From assembly GCF_000002425.4 (NCBI RefSeq), contig NC_037275.1, forward strand, positions 6,698,011-6,762,010: a stretch of DNA of 64,000 nt, read 5' to 3'. The position numbers were made by a program, and so were the translations under genes. This DNA comes from Physcomitrium patens. Taxonomy: Eukaryota; Streptophyta; Bryopsida; Funariales; Funariaceae. Positions 24,863 to 37,252 of the stretch are shown here, piece by piece. Each line of letters starts with the position of its first letter. The first letter of the stretch is position 1. A model generated the notes under the pieces. It had not been told where the DNA came from. It saw nothing but the letters and a program-made list of their open reading frames with translations, and searched no databases.

Positions 24863-26269
24863 TATTTTGTTCTTGAAGAAAGATAATAATATAACTATCT
24901 TAAACCATTTCATCCATAGAGTTTTGCAACCTTTTGGCAGTGTTTTTGGAAATAGTTATGTGGAAGCTGTTCTATTGCAAACTTGCCAACTATATATATA
25001 TATATATATATATAAATATATTTAATAGTCATTTTCCATCTTAGTTACAATTGTTAAGAAGATTTTGGATCATTTGAAATAGACGCTAAATTACTTAAAT
25101 ATTGATTGTTTGGAGATGAAGCAATGAAAAAAAAAGTCATATTATACATATAACTATATTTATATATATACTGGAGATTCATAACAGGTATTATTAAATT
25201 TGTGTGAATGTATGGAGTGAATTCTTTATTGCAATATCTTACAATAATACTAATGAGAAAAGACTTGGAAAATAAAATTTAATGCATTAAAACTTTAATA
25301 AATATTTATGATTATATTACATGTCAGATTTTTTAAAAAATATACTTCAGATTAAAACCATAAGATTGATATAGTTGCATTTTGTATTTCTATTTTGTTG
25401 CGTATATTTACAATTGTATGAGAATATGTAAATGTAAATGTTCGGTTTATTGTGGAGTATTAATAGAGAATGTTAGTGTGAACAGTGGTTTTTATTTATT
25501 GTTGCATTATATATTATTATCCACTGATAACTTGCTTTGACAAATCACTACCAATGCAATGGCCACGAATATTAGTGTGTATGTATACATGTACTTTGTA
25601 TACATGTACACACTAATATGTTACATCTGACTGCACTAATTTGAGGAAAAAAACAATCAAAAAATAAAAATAATAATATTCTCTTTCTTTTTTATTTTGG
25701 ATTCTTTTATTTATTTATTTATTTTTATGCAATTTATGTGCTGTGTTTTTTTTTCCCTGTAACTTAATTTCATATTTCTTACTTACTTGAAATTTAAATA
25801 AATAATAATAATAATAAAAAACTTGTTTGCACAACAGCAATTACAACAAAATTTCAGTAATTACACAGAGTTGATGCTCTACATATTTTTCGTTTTTAAC
25901 TTTGATGCAATACTTAAACATTTCGTTTACAAAACTATGCACTGTTGATAATATCACAAGATATTGAATAATAAATAGTTCAAGTTTGAAATTCTCTTCA
26001 TACTTAAGAATTCATTTACTTTAAGCATTAGTTGTCTCATTATTCACTATTCCTCAAATTAACATTTTAGTTTATACAAATATATTCAATCTTTTTTTGG
26101 CCTTGTAATTCATAAGGTACACAGCCCATACTATCTTTAGACTCTAAATTGTTATCAAATCCTTTTTGTTGTCAGTTTAATATTGTTGAATTAAACATAT
26201 TAAGTGCAGTCAGATGTAAAATATTTACACATGTGTAACTGATGCCTGAAATGATATTTGTAACAATTA

Positions 26270-26303
<34 letters not shown>

Positions 26304-28482
26304 CGTATTTTTAAAAGGCATTATTTCCTTTTCAGTGAATATCATTGAAGCCTCCAAATTTGGTATGAATAACATTTATAACCAAAAATAAAGTCATTGT
26401 CAGAATGAATAAACTAAAGTGTTAAATAGGACATATGCTATTAAAAAACTCATAATTTTAATTTAAGATAACCTTTTCAATTACAATTGTTTTATTTGTG
26501 ATATATATATATATATATAGAAATTATATAATTTTTTCTGTTTTTATTCAATCTTAATAAACTTTTAATAAGAAATTGGTATAGCATAATGGCACTTTTG
26601 TTTTAAATTTTTATTAATTAATTAGATTATTCATAAAATAAATCATCAATTCATAATTAATATAGCAAAAATTTACACAATAGTAAATATTGTTAAAGGA
26701 TTTATTTTGAGTTGTGTAACCTTTTGTTGGCACAAGAGAAATGCAAGTCTGGTAATTTTCCATTTGACTTACACTTGACTGAAACAGAACAATTTTTTTT
26801 TTTGAGGTTGACTGTCGCACTAAAACCTCTCATAAATATCACAGTAAAAAAAATAAAAAATAAAAAAATAAATTATATCTAATTACTGTACATAGTGATG
26901 TAAAGTACCAAAAGTGAAAAAGGTATAACTTGGCTTTCACTGCTTTGTAATTGACTTATATGTGTCAACATGTATGTTTCGGTTTCTGAGTTCTAAGTTA
27001 CAGAATACTAATATTAAATTATAAAATATTAAAAAACACTAACAAAATTAAGAACCTATTATTTTTATTGATTTTCTATTTTATTTTTATTTTGCACAGA
27101 AGAGAGTTCTTCCATATATATATATATGTATATGTATTCAAAAATCATAATTAAAATATCTCTATTGTACTCAGCACACATTAATTGATATGGCTATATA
27201 CATATATATACTCACACAAATATAAGCTCTTTTTTAACACAATATCAATAATAAAAAACAAAATGTTAACTAAATGTAAGGAATACACTATGTTATAGAA
27301 TCAAATTATAATACAAAAGAAATTACATTTAAGAATAATTTTTAGTATATTTTATAGTTGATCAAAACAATTTGATGGAAAAATTTGAAAACATTATAAT
27401 ATCAAATGAATTAATTTAAAATTTTAAACTCAAATAAATAGAAATATGGATAAGACTTCATTTCATAATTTTGTGTTCTAAAAATTGTAATTACATAATT
27501 ATAATTTAAAAATTAAAGTATTAAGAGATCAGATTTCTAAAAACAATAACATTTCTTGATGATTCCTTTTTTTGAAATTTAAAATCTAAAAAATTTAATT
27601 TTTTAACTCAAATTATTGTAATTCTGCAGTAAGGAAAATCTACTGACATATACATATTTACAAATAAAAATAAATATTAAATTAAAATAATGACTTGCAA
27701 CTTCAATACATTAGATTTAAGAATATGTATCATATATTCAAATTTAGGATATGAATCATATAATAGAAGTTAGTTTATTGATAATAAAAATCTTTATTTT
27801 TTATATAAAATAAAATAAAATAAAAAATTTAAAAATACGTTTCAATATTTTTGGAAGATAAATAATAATAATAAAATATTATATCATTTTTAAGGAAAAT
27901 ATTTTATTTCAAAAAAAATAACTTACAACTTTTTTTTCATAAAATATTCATTGTCTTCCTTTCAACAATCAGCTTTTCTTGAAGCAAAGAAAGAAAAAAA
28001 ATGTAAAAAAGAAAGAGGCGTATTATTAGTTTTCTTTTTACAAAGTAATCAACTGAGATGTAACAATATGAATCAGAGATGTAGCATTAGTAGTTCTTTA
28101 TAAATATTCCAAAATATAAACTATTTATTACACTTTCAACCAAATTTTTTGCCTTATTACATGTTTATTTATAATAGTAGATAGATATGTATATGTATAT
28201 ATATATATATATATATATAATTATTCTAAAAGTATAATATTGATACAAGATTATTTTAAATTAATAAATAATAGACATATTTTATATGTTTTAAAGTATA
28301 AATATATTTTTTTTATAAAATATTATCTATAATGTAGTTGAATTATTTTTATATCAAATAATTTGATAAGGAAAGAGCATACATACAACTATAAATAATA
28401 ATAAACAAAGCTAAATTGTGTTTGAGAATGTGTCCACATACATGGTTGTAGAGCCAATGTGTAGAGGCGATTGTACTATAAG
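24861..28482. other. Very AT-rich block without a gene
   Basis: About 80 percent A+T, with TA microsatellites (24991-25014, about 26276-26302, about 28196-28219), A/T homopolymers and no frame that resembles protein. It probably consists of strongly decayed repeats. A 52-bp palindrome-like patch sits at 25569-25620. Confidence 0.65.
25569..25620. repeat. Inverted repeat (palindrome-like)
   Basis: The left arm ATATTAGTGTGTA is mirrored by TACACACTAATAT on the right, with additional TATACATGTA pairing toward a short centre near 25595. It could extrude as a cruciform or be the remnant of a small inverted-repeat transposon. Confidence 0.7.
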
Positions 28483-28587
28483 TGTGATAAACATATATAT
28501 TTATTTATATAAGAAATATTAGATAGAAGGTAAATGTATAAATATTTGATATTATCTTATGGAAAAGCTTCTTAGAAGCTTTATAGA

Positions 28588-29113
28588 TATCTTAGACATA
28601 CATATTTATCCTACTTTTTATCTTTGATTAAGTAGAAGTACATAAAAGTAGTTTTATTTCATAATATTTTCTAGAAAAGCTTTTTAGAAGCTTCATTGAT
28701 GATTTTTTGACTTTATATATATTTGTAGTTGATTGGTAGGTTAGAAACTTGGTCAAGAAGCTAATCATATATTGATAGCTTATAAAACAAGCTAACCATG
28801 TAGTGCACATATAAAAACTTGCCTTGCAAGTTAAGATACATGTCTTGCAAAGTCAACATGTTTTGGAGATCTTATAGGACATTGTCATGTAGCTCTTAGT
28901 TAAGAATATATATGGAGGCAAGAGTGAAGCCTTCTTTACTTTTGTCAATGCCTTTCTAGTTCTTAAACTTGTTTCAAGACTTTTTTGTCTTCTTGTGTTT
29001 GACAATATTCATTTTAGTTCAATACTATATCATCTTTGAGCGAATTTTTAGTTATTTTAAGTGACATAAGAGTGTATAGAAGATTTATTTCTTTGAAATT
29101 CATGTCCTTGATA
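28588..29113 (+). repeat. 5' LTR of the chromovirus, 526 bp
   Basis: Aligns with 7367-7914 and with the split 3' LTR. It shares the landmark blocks AAGCTT-TTAGAAGCTT near base 100, GGTTAGAAACTTGG near base 155 and GGAGGCAAGAGTGAAGCC near base 330. Its end, CCTTGATA, matches the family terminus CCTTGACA. Confidence 0.9.
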
Positions 29114-30873
29114 GTTTGATAAGAGTATTAATTTAATATTTTTTTCTTATTTTAGAAGTAAGTAGATTATTCCACTTTTATTGTTGTGTTTTGAAGGTTA
29201 CAAACTACCTACCTTTAAACAAACAATCTTGTTTTCTAATTCTAATATTTTTTTAAAACATAATAGATTATTCTACTTTGTAGAAATTTTCATTTCATAT
29301 TAGAGGTTATAGATTGCCTTCTTCTAATCCAACTTTTTAAATTTGTTTGAGCTGTCTATGAAAAGAAAGATTATAGATGCTACTCTCAGCAAAAGTAAGA
29401 ATAGATCTGCAACTATTGCAAATCTTCATGAATTTGTTAGTACTCTAAAAATAAAAATTTCATGTATTTCTAACTTGAATCATAAAGGTACTATTCCTAT
29501 GCCTATGGAAGAAGTTTAAAGTTTGCATCAAGAAGTTGTGCAATTGAAGGAAGCAAGTAGATCAAGGTCATAACCAAATCTAAGAAATTTTGCTCCTATA
29601 AGTATAACAATGATAAAGATTAGTATGTCTGAGAAGTTTGATGGAACAAGATCAAAATTTCAAGGATTTTTGCAATAAGAAAAGTTCTATGTAAGGTTGC
29701 ATGTCTTTCAATATCTTTAAAGATTTATTTGAATTAGATTCATAGATATACTTCTAAGACAAAGAGCTCTCTCTTGGTTTGTACTTTTAATGAAAAAAGA
29801 TTTGCGACTCTTTTATATTTTGAATTCATTCCTAAAAGTGTCTACGGCCACATTTGAAGAAAGTGATTAAGAAAGAGTAGCAAAGACCAAGCTCTTATTT
29901 TTACGATAAGGATCACATTTAGCCACCATATATGCTTCTGAATTCCAAAATCTTGCTTCTTAGGTGGACTAGAATGACAAAGCCCTTATCAATCAATTTT
30001 GATATAGGTTGAAAGATAATGTCAAAGATTTATTACTCACATTGCCAAAGGTAAAATCTTTAAAACATTTTATTGCTCAAGCCATTACATATGACAATCG
30101 ATTATTTGAAAGAGGGCAAAAATAAAGACCTAGCTGGAGATGAACAAATCAAATAATGACAACAACTCCCAAATTTTCAAAAACTTATTCATCAAGTCTA
30201 GAAGCAATGAAAATTGATACGATACGTTTTAAATCCATCACATAGTACAAAAAGACTCAACAACGTCAAGAATAATTATGCTTATATTGTAGAAAAACTA
30301 CACATACTACTTAACATTATTCAAAGAAACAATGTAACTACAAAATAAGTAGCATGGTTGCTAAAGAAGACAATGTTTCAAAAAATGAGTTTCTTTAGTT
30401 ATAATATGGATCGTGCAGATGAAATCTTATGTAACTTCTAGTAAAGATCTTATTTTCTCTTTAGATCCTTCACCTTATTTTAGAATAGAAGTTTATTTAA
30501 GACCAAAAAATCACAAAGTCTTAGCTTTGTTAGATTCAAGAACCTTAACTTATTTTTTAGACAAAGATTTTATCAAAAAATAAGAAATATTATTAATTAA
30601 AAAACTAAAACTATACATGTAAAAGTTATAGATGGTCATTTGCTAGCTTCTAGAAATATTATGCATAAGATTGTTCTTTTAAATGTAGTAATTAAAGATC
30701 ATAATAGCATGATAATATTTAATGTAATAAAATCTTTATTTAATCTGATTATTTTAAAATTATCTTAGTTAAAAAAGTATAATATTTAGATAGATTAGAT
30801 TTTTTATAATCTTAATATTTTTGATAGTTTAATCTAAAATATTATTAGTCAAGTAGAAATATATAACTCTAAT

Positions 30874-33551
30874 ATGTCCAAATCTATACTAGTAAGTGTA
30901 AGAGCTTTCATGCATGCAACAAAAGAAAGGTTATTTTTTGCTTTATATGCCATGTCCAATTTTGATGGTAAAAAGTCGTTTAGTAGTATTCCTAGTCAAT
31001 ATCAAGATTTTGAAGACATTTTTCAAAAGAAGAATGTAGATATTCTTCCAAAGCATCGTCTTTATGATTATTCTATTGATCTTTACAAAAGAACTCAACC
31101 ACTATTTGGACCAATTTATAGCCTATTATAAAACGAGTTGGCTGCACTCAAGGAATATATTGATGAGAACTGAGCAAAGAATTTCATACGCCAATCTAAA
31201 TCTCGAATTGAGACTCTTTTCTTATTTGTGAAGAAAAAAGATGGATCTCTGCAGATGTATATGGACTATTGAAGACTCAATAAGTTAAACATCAAGAATA
31301 GGAATCTCAATTCGAGATTTAGATTATATACCAAGAAGTCTTAAAACTAAAAAATTTAGAGATGCAAGTTTATATGCCAAGTTAAAAAAGTATATATTCC
31401 ACATTACTTAAGTTGACTTCTTAGGATATATCATTTCTAATAAAGGACTAATAATGGATCCAAAGAAGGTCTAGTTTATTATGATTTGGAAGATTTCAAG
31501 AATAATAAAAAATGTACAATGCTTTTTGAACTTTTTCAATTACTATCAAATTTTTATCAAGAATTTTTTTCAAATTGTAGCTCTACTTACATGTTTGACT
31601 TGTAAAAATAAACTTGAGTGGAAAAAAAAAGTCAAAGTATTTTTTGATGCTTTAGAAAAAGAATTTACTTTTGTACCAATTTTATATTGTATTAACTTCT
31701 TTAAGATATTTTTTATAGAAACAAATGCATCAAATTTTGCTTTGAGCATAGTATTGTTATAAATAGAAGTAGATAATAAATTCCATCTATAAGCCTTCTA
31801 TTCTAGAAAAGTTTTAGCAGCCAAGATTAATTATGAGATCCAAAGTAATAAGTTCTTTGCAATTTTAGATTCATTTCAAGAATAGCATCATTATTTGAAA
31901 GGTGCCTCAAGTCTAGTCACTATATATATATATATCATAAGAACTTCAAGTATTTCATGTTAGTACATATTTTGAATTTTTGTTAAGCTTCTTTGAGCAT
32001 TCTTTTATCAAGATTTGATTTCAAGGTCACTTATTAATCAAAAAAACAACAAGGTTTATTGGACGCCCTTTTTAGACATTCTTATCTTATATCAAAAGAA
32101 AGAAATAAATCTTTTAATCAAAAATGAATAATTTTTTTGAAGCTAAAGTATTTTCACCTTTGAGTAATAAAAATAATATTGACTATTGATTCAATGTTTG
32201 TTAAGTAAATTCAATTCAGTATATTCTTTAATCCTCTAGTCTATGATATGAAAAATAACTCTTCTAAGTCTTATTGTACTTCCATGTTTGAATTCAAGAA
32301 CAACCTACTTTATTTTGAAAGGCAATTATAGATTCTAGAGGATGAAGCAAGATTACATGTTCTTCTAACTTGTCATGACTTTCTAGCAACTAGATATTTT
32401 TGTTACAACAAGACTTTAGAGCTAATATTGATAGATTTTTGGTGGCTTCAAATGTGAAAGGTAGTCAAAGACTTTATACAATCATGTGATATTTGTTCAA
32501 GTTCCAAAACTCCTTCCCATTGACTTTGTGGACTTCTTGAGCTATTACGTATTCTAAAATAACCATGGTCTTCCGTTTCTTCAGATTTTATTATAGAACT
32601 TCTAGTCTTAAGTTTGTATGATTCTATATTTGTGGTAGTAGATTGTTTTACCAAGATGGTATATATTGTACCATATAAAAAATCTATCATAAGTGAAGAA
32701 AAAACTAAGTTTTTTCTTAATAATATCTATTGCTATTACAAATTGCCTAAAGATATTATATTGGATAGGAAGAATCAATTTATATTATGATTTTGGAAAA
32801 TCTTTTTGAAGATTTTAAAGGTGGATATAAAACTCTTTTTGGCTTTTCATCTTCAAACTAGTGGGCAAACAGAAGATGTGAATTAAATTTTAGAATATTA
32901 CTTTAGGTGTACCATCAACTATTATCAAGATGATTAAATAACTCTTTTATCATTTATAAAGTTTGCATATAATAATTCAATGCATTCATCCACTCAACAA
33001 ACAGCTTTTTTTTTATTAATTATGGTTGTTATCCATGACATGATATTTTTGAATTTTTAAAAATTGATAATCTTGCTGTGAATGATTTAGCAAATTCTTT
33101 GTCAGAGCTACATGCAATAATGAAGGCACAGTCAAAGGAAGTTCAAGAACGAAAAGAAATTAAGGCAGATGCCTATTGCAAGGAACAACTACAATTCAAC
33201 ATGGATGATAACATATAGATACTTCATCGCAATATCAAGACTACTTGTCCTTATGATAAGTTGGACTATTATAGGCTTGGATATTTTTTTATTAGTGAAT
33301 AAGTCAAGCTTATTGCTTATTGATTACATCTATCAAAGTCTATGAAGATCCATCTTGTATTTCATATGTCCCTTTTTAAGCCATATAAGATAATGAATAT
33401 CTTGGGAAGAAGACAAATACCACCTCCTCCTATAGAAGTGGATAATAATCAAGAGTTTGAGATAGAAGAAGTTTCAGATTCAAGGCAGTGCCAAAATAGG
33501 TTGAAATATCTTATTCATTCGCGTAAATATGATATTAATAAATGCACATAG
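30874..33551 (+). pseudogene. pol and chromodomain remnant of the chromovirus
   Basis: The RT N-terminus carries wording typical of chromoviruses (PSQYQDFEDIFQKKN, then QPLFGPIYSLL) at about 30980-31130. RNase H and integrase traces follow. The last open piece, 33342-33551, has the HMSLFKPYK integrase-tail motif, a proline patch and the start of a chromodomain (VDNNQEFEIEEV). Chromodomains in this family steer integration toward methylated-histone chromatin. Fossil, broken many times. Confidence 0.8.
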
Positions 33552-34181
33552 AAGCCATTAAAGAATCTTACAAATGCAACAAAGAAAATTGAGGCTTTTC
33601 ATCAATGACATCTATCAAAACAAAGATGAAAAATAATAATAATAAATCTTTGTTATGAAAGAAATAAGATCTAAGAAAGATAGCATTCTATCTTATAATC
33701 TTATTTTTAACTTTTTTATATTTGTAGCACTAAAGAAATACAGAACCAATAATCAGTAGATTCAATTCAAAAGCTATTACTTGCTAACTTATTAGACAAG
33801 ATATTACAATTGTCACAACCTTTAAGTTGACGTAATCAAGATGAAGAATTCCAAGAATAACATATCTTTCTTCAAATAGATGGCTAGATATAACGTGTTT
33901 GGTATCACGACTTTGGAAGAGACTTTTGATGTTTGGTGATTTTATTGGAGGTAGAAATAACTTTTGATGGTGTTTTAAATATTTTATTTAAAAGAAGTTA
34001 CGAAGCTCTTAACAATAATCAAATAACAAGGTGGTCTTCTTACCATGGTATGGGATACTATCAACCATCTTCAAAAAGAATAAAGATCAAAATATGTAGC
34101 AAACACAATTTGTCGCATCTTAAATTTTCTAAACATATGATGACTACTCTTCATAGAACTTGTCCCTAGAAGGAGAGGTAA

Positions 34182-35243
34182 TGCCACGGACATACATATT
34201 TATTCTAATTTAATGATATAAATAAAAATTAGAATACATATTTATTTTTACCTATACCGTTAAATAGAAGTAGATAAAAGTAAATTTATTTCATAATATT
34301 TTCTCAAAAAGCTTCTTAAAAGCTTTATAGATATTGATTTGACTTTAAATGTGTTTCTAATTGATTGGTAGGTGTCACAAATATATGCATGTAAACCAAT
34401 AATTACATGTATAAATAGGTAGAAGTAATTAAAAATAGATAAAAGTAAGTTAATTCTATAATATTTGCTATAAAAGCTTCTTAGAAGCTTTATAGATGCC
34501 GCTTTGACTTTATAGGTATCTTTAATTGAATTTTTGGATTAAAAACCTGTTCAACAAGTTGGCTATGTGCCACACATGTTGTTAGCTTGAAGACCAAGCT
34601 AACTATGTGGCCGACACGTAGAAAAACTTGCCTAGTAAGTCAAGGCATGTGTCCTACAAAGTCAACACATATTGAAGGTCCAATAGAACATTGCCACATA
34701 TTCCTTAATTAGATAGTATATATAGTAACAAGAGTGAAGCCTTCTTCACACTTTTCAATTCCTTTCTTACTTCTAGTCTAGTTTCAAGGATCTTTAGTTT
34801 TTCTTGTCTTTTGGCAATAACCATTCCTGTTTCTTTCTTAATATACATATTTAGTCATTTCTATTTTGTCATCTTTCTTTGAGAGAAGTCTTACTTGTTT
34901 ATTTATTTTTATCAAGTTCTTGTCTTTGAAAGTAAGTTAGAAACTTAATCAACAAGCTAACCATATGTTGATAGCTTGCAAAACAAGTTAACTATGCATT
35001 TGTTAGTAAGACATTACAAGATAGCTCTTAGTTAAAAATATATATGGAGATAAGAGTAAAGCCTCTGATTCTTGTCAATGCCTTTCTAGTATTTAGTCTT
35101 ATTTCAAGACTTTCTACTTTTCTTATTTTTGGCAATAGCCATTTTAGTTCAATACTATATCATCTTTGAGTGACTTTTAAGTTATTTTCAGTAACATAAG
35201 AGTATATTTAGGATTTCTTTCTTTAAGATTCATATCCTTGATA
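34182..35243 (+). repeat. 3' LTR of the chromovirus, split by an inserted LTR
   Basis: Two pieces (34182-34372 and about 34937-35243, roughly 498 bp together) align with the 5' LTR. It begins TGCCACGGACAT directly after the purine tract. A short duplicated block near 34200-34250 (ACATATTTATT repeated) is a feature of this copy. Confidence 0.88.
34373..34931 (+). mobile_element. Solo LTR, subfamily B, inserted in the 3' LTR
   Basis: 559 bp, beginning TGTCACAAATAT, flanked by GTAGG (34368-34372) and GTAAG (34932-34936): a 5-bp duplication with one difference. The host LTR resumes exactly after it (TTAGAAAC). Its first 230 bases match the inverted LTR at 1-234 better than the LTRs of the surrounding element, defining a second subfamily. 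Confidence 0.9.
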
Positions 35244-35682
35244 ATAGATGCATATTTGACTTTATATATATATATTTATAATTGATTGATAGGTTAGAAA
35301 CTTTGTGAACAAATTAGCCATGTGTTGCATGTATGGATAGTTTGTGGTATAAGCTAATAATGTGGCATGCACATAATAAACTTGCTTTGCAAGTTAAGAT
35401 ACATGTCTTACAAATTGTACACATATTTGAAGTCTTATAAAATGACACAACATAGCTTTTAATTAGATAGTACATATAGAAGTAAGAATGAAGTCTTCTT
35501 CACTCTAGACAATGTCTTTATAATCTTAAGTCTTGTTTTAAGACTTTATAGTTTGTTTGTCTGTAGTTATAGCCATTTTAGTTTTATATAATACCATCTT
35601 TGAGTGATTTTCTAATCTCTTTGAGTGACACAAAAATTTATTGATCTTTTAATTCTTTGAAATTTATGTATTTGATAATAAG

Positions 35683-35787
35683 TCAAATACTACAAGTTTG
35701 ATCTTAGTATTGAAAAAACCTAAGTATTATCTATATATATATACTTAGATATATATATCTTCAAATAAAAAAAAATCAAGCAAAAAG

Positions 35788-35824
<37 letters not shown>

Positions 35825-36015
35825 CATACAAACATATACATGAAATTCACTTAATATCTTAATACTGGACTCTTTATAATCATAGCAACCAAAATATGGT
35901 AAGTATATATGTTGATTCATTCTTTCATTTGCTATATTAATACAATATATAAACTTTGTTAGTTTGTATTGTCATCTCTTCAACTCAAGGTGACAATTTG
36001 TTTCTCTCTCTCTTC

Positions 36016-36049
<34 letters not shown>

Positions 36050-36113
36050 AACAAAAATACAGAACTAGACAACAAAAAAGATAATACAAACAAAAAGGAG
36101 TAGAAAAGAAAAA
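35683..36113. other. AT-rich flank of the nest, with microsatellites
   Basis: TA microsatellites at about 35788-35820 and 36018-36041, the latter preceded by a CT run. No gene. Confidence 0.7.
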
Positions 36114-36245
36114 ATGGCTCAATCTTCTTGGCCATGCAAGTCACCAACTACAGCCAACAACCTCTTTTTTAGCTCTCTGGTGATTGTTCTTCAAGCAACA
36201 TGTGCCAAATTGCATCCACCATGTGCGACTCTCTACAACATATAA
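36114..36245 (+). CDS. Small open frame, 43 residues, Cys-containing
   Basis: ATG in good plant context (A at -3, G at +4) opens a 43-codon frame. The product has four cysteines and a hydrophobic centre (NNLFFSSLVIVLQA), a shape compatible with a small secreted or membrane peptide. It lies just outside the AT-rich block, with no neighbours on either side to suggest a role. No family recognised; a frame of this length can easily arise by chance. Confidence 0.18.
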   Translation: MAQSSWPCKSPTTANNLFFSSLVIVLQATCAKLHPPCATLYNI

Positions 36246-36634
36246 GTCAATTGCACCACTAGAGTTGTCTTTGCCATTTTTCATTCATAAAAATTCTTTA
36301 TAAATTTTCCCATTATCTCCAACTCAAGTACAGATGACACTAGAAAACAGTAACAACGAATGATTTACATATTTATTGTTGTCTCTGGTGAAGTTGGTTT
36401 GGTGTGAGAGGGGTTTCGGTTGATCCTCTGCAGATTGATAAGATCGGGCCAAGAGATGACTCTGCAGGAATGACTTCCACCTGGTCGGAAGATTAGTCCT
36501 CTGTTATGGATACTCTACTTTGGCCATTCATGGCAGGAATAATCAGGTTTACGGATGAGATAACTAATCAGCAGAATTAGTGACAGAGAGAAGTGACATT
36601 AGTGGCCACCTGCTTTCTACCGACAATGCAACGA

Positions 36635-37252
36635 AGGGTGGGTTGGACCCAACCGCTTTGAGTTGTCAATTGCCACATTAGGGTTTCGCAACTTTTTGTG
36701 AGTAAGGGGTTCTGCTTTTCATTTTTTGTAGTTATTGTGGGGGTGTGGCAGAAATTGGTATGATACTTGCAGATGCTGTCTACATATTCTCTCCAGTTTT
36801 CACGACTGCCCAGAATCCATCACACGAAAAGGAAAGACAGCGTGATTTATGGAACTTTAGGAGGTGAACAATCGTCACAGTAAAACAACGGGGCCCAAAT
36901 TCTACATTTTTCTATTCTTGTCTCGGTAGCCACGTCTTGAAGGTCAGACCCCACTTCCTCATTAATTTCTGTGAACAGCATTTTTAATATCCTTGTTCTG
37001 CAACGTATGAGTCGAGGTTTAGAAGAATGCTTGAGGTGGAGCATGTATTCAATTGTCGGTTTTTGCTCAGATAATTCTGGAGCTGGGTCCCATTCTTTGG
37101 CGATAGAATCTACTCCCAAGAGAAAGAAAAGTAAAGATTAATCATGGAAATAAGAAGGGTTTACTAACGAGGAGGCTCTGCCACAGCCTCTGCACAAACC
37201 CAATCTTTGAACAAGCTGTTCAGGGTAGGGTGGGTTGGACCCACCCACTTTG
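36635..37252. repeat. Pair of 26-bp direct repeats
   Basis: Copies at 36635-36660 and 37227-37252 agree at 24 of 26 positions. The shared core AGGGTGGGTTGGACCCA is itself partly self-complementary (GGTTGG...CCAACC in the first copy). Sequence between and around the copies does not repeat. Confidence 0.75.

Larger units (their letters stand above)
28588..35243 (+). mobile_element. Chromovirus (Ty3/Gypsy with chromodomain), full length but decayed
   Basis: It is bounded by LTRs (28588-29113 and 34182-35243, the latter interrupted by another LTR) and by a perfect 5-bp duplication ATAGA (28583-28587 and 35244-35248). Just inside the 5' LTR (about 29115-29129) is a degraded Met-tRNA-type primer-binding site. 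A polypurine tract at 34168-34181 abuts the 3' LTR. Between them lie remains of gag (about 29350-30370), protease (about 30500-30640), RT (about 30980-31600), RNase H (about 31620-32080), integrase (about 32270-33060) and a C-terminal chromodomain (about 33420-33560). The layout is whole but the coding part is broken, with dozens of breaks. The two LTRs differ by many substitutions and small indels, so the insertion is old. Confidence 0.88.
28478..35682 (+). mobile_element. Three-level nest of chromovirus-family LTRs
   Basis: The outermost level is a solo LTR in two pieces (28483-28587 and 35249-35677, about 534 bp together) flanked by a perfect 5-bp duplication, ATAAG (28478-28482 and 35678-35682). 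A whole element (28588-35243) sits inside it, and another solo LTR (34373-34931) sits inside that element's 3' LTR. All three are the same family in the same orientation. The duplications give the order of insertion directly: outer LTR first, then the whole element, then the inner LTR. Confidence 0.9.

Noticed and set aside
24521-25025. Protein frames on both strands with Thr-His, Cys-Val and Ile-Tyr runs
   Set aside because: They are translations of the AT/GT and GATG simple repeats.
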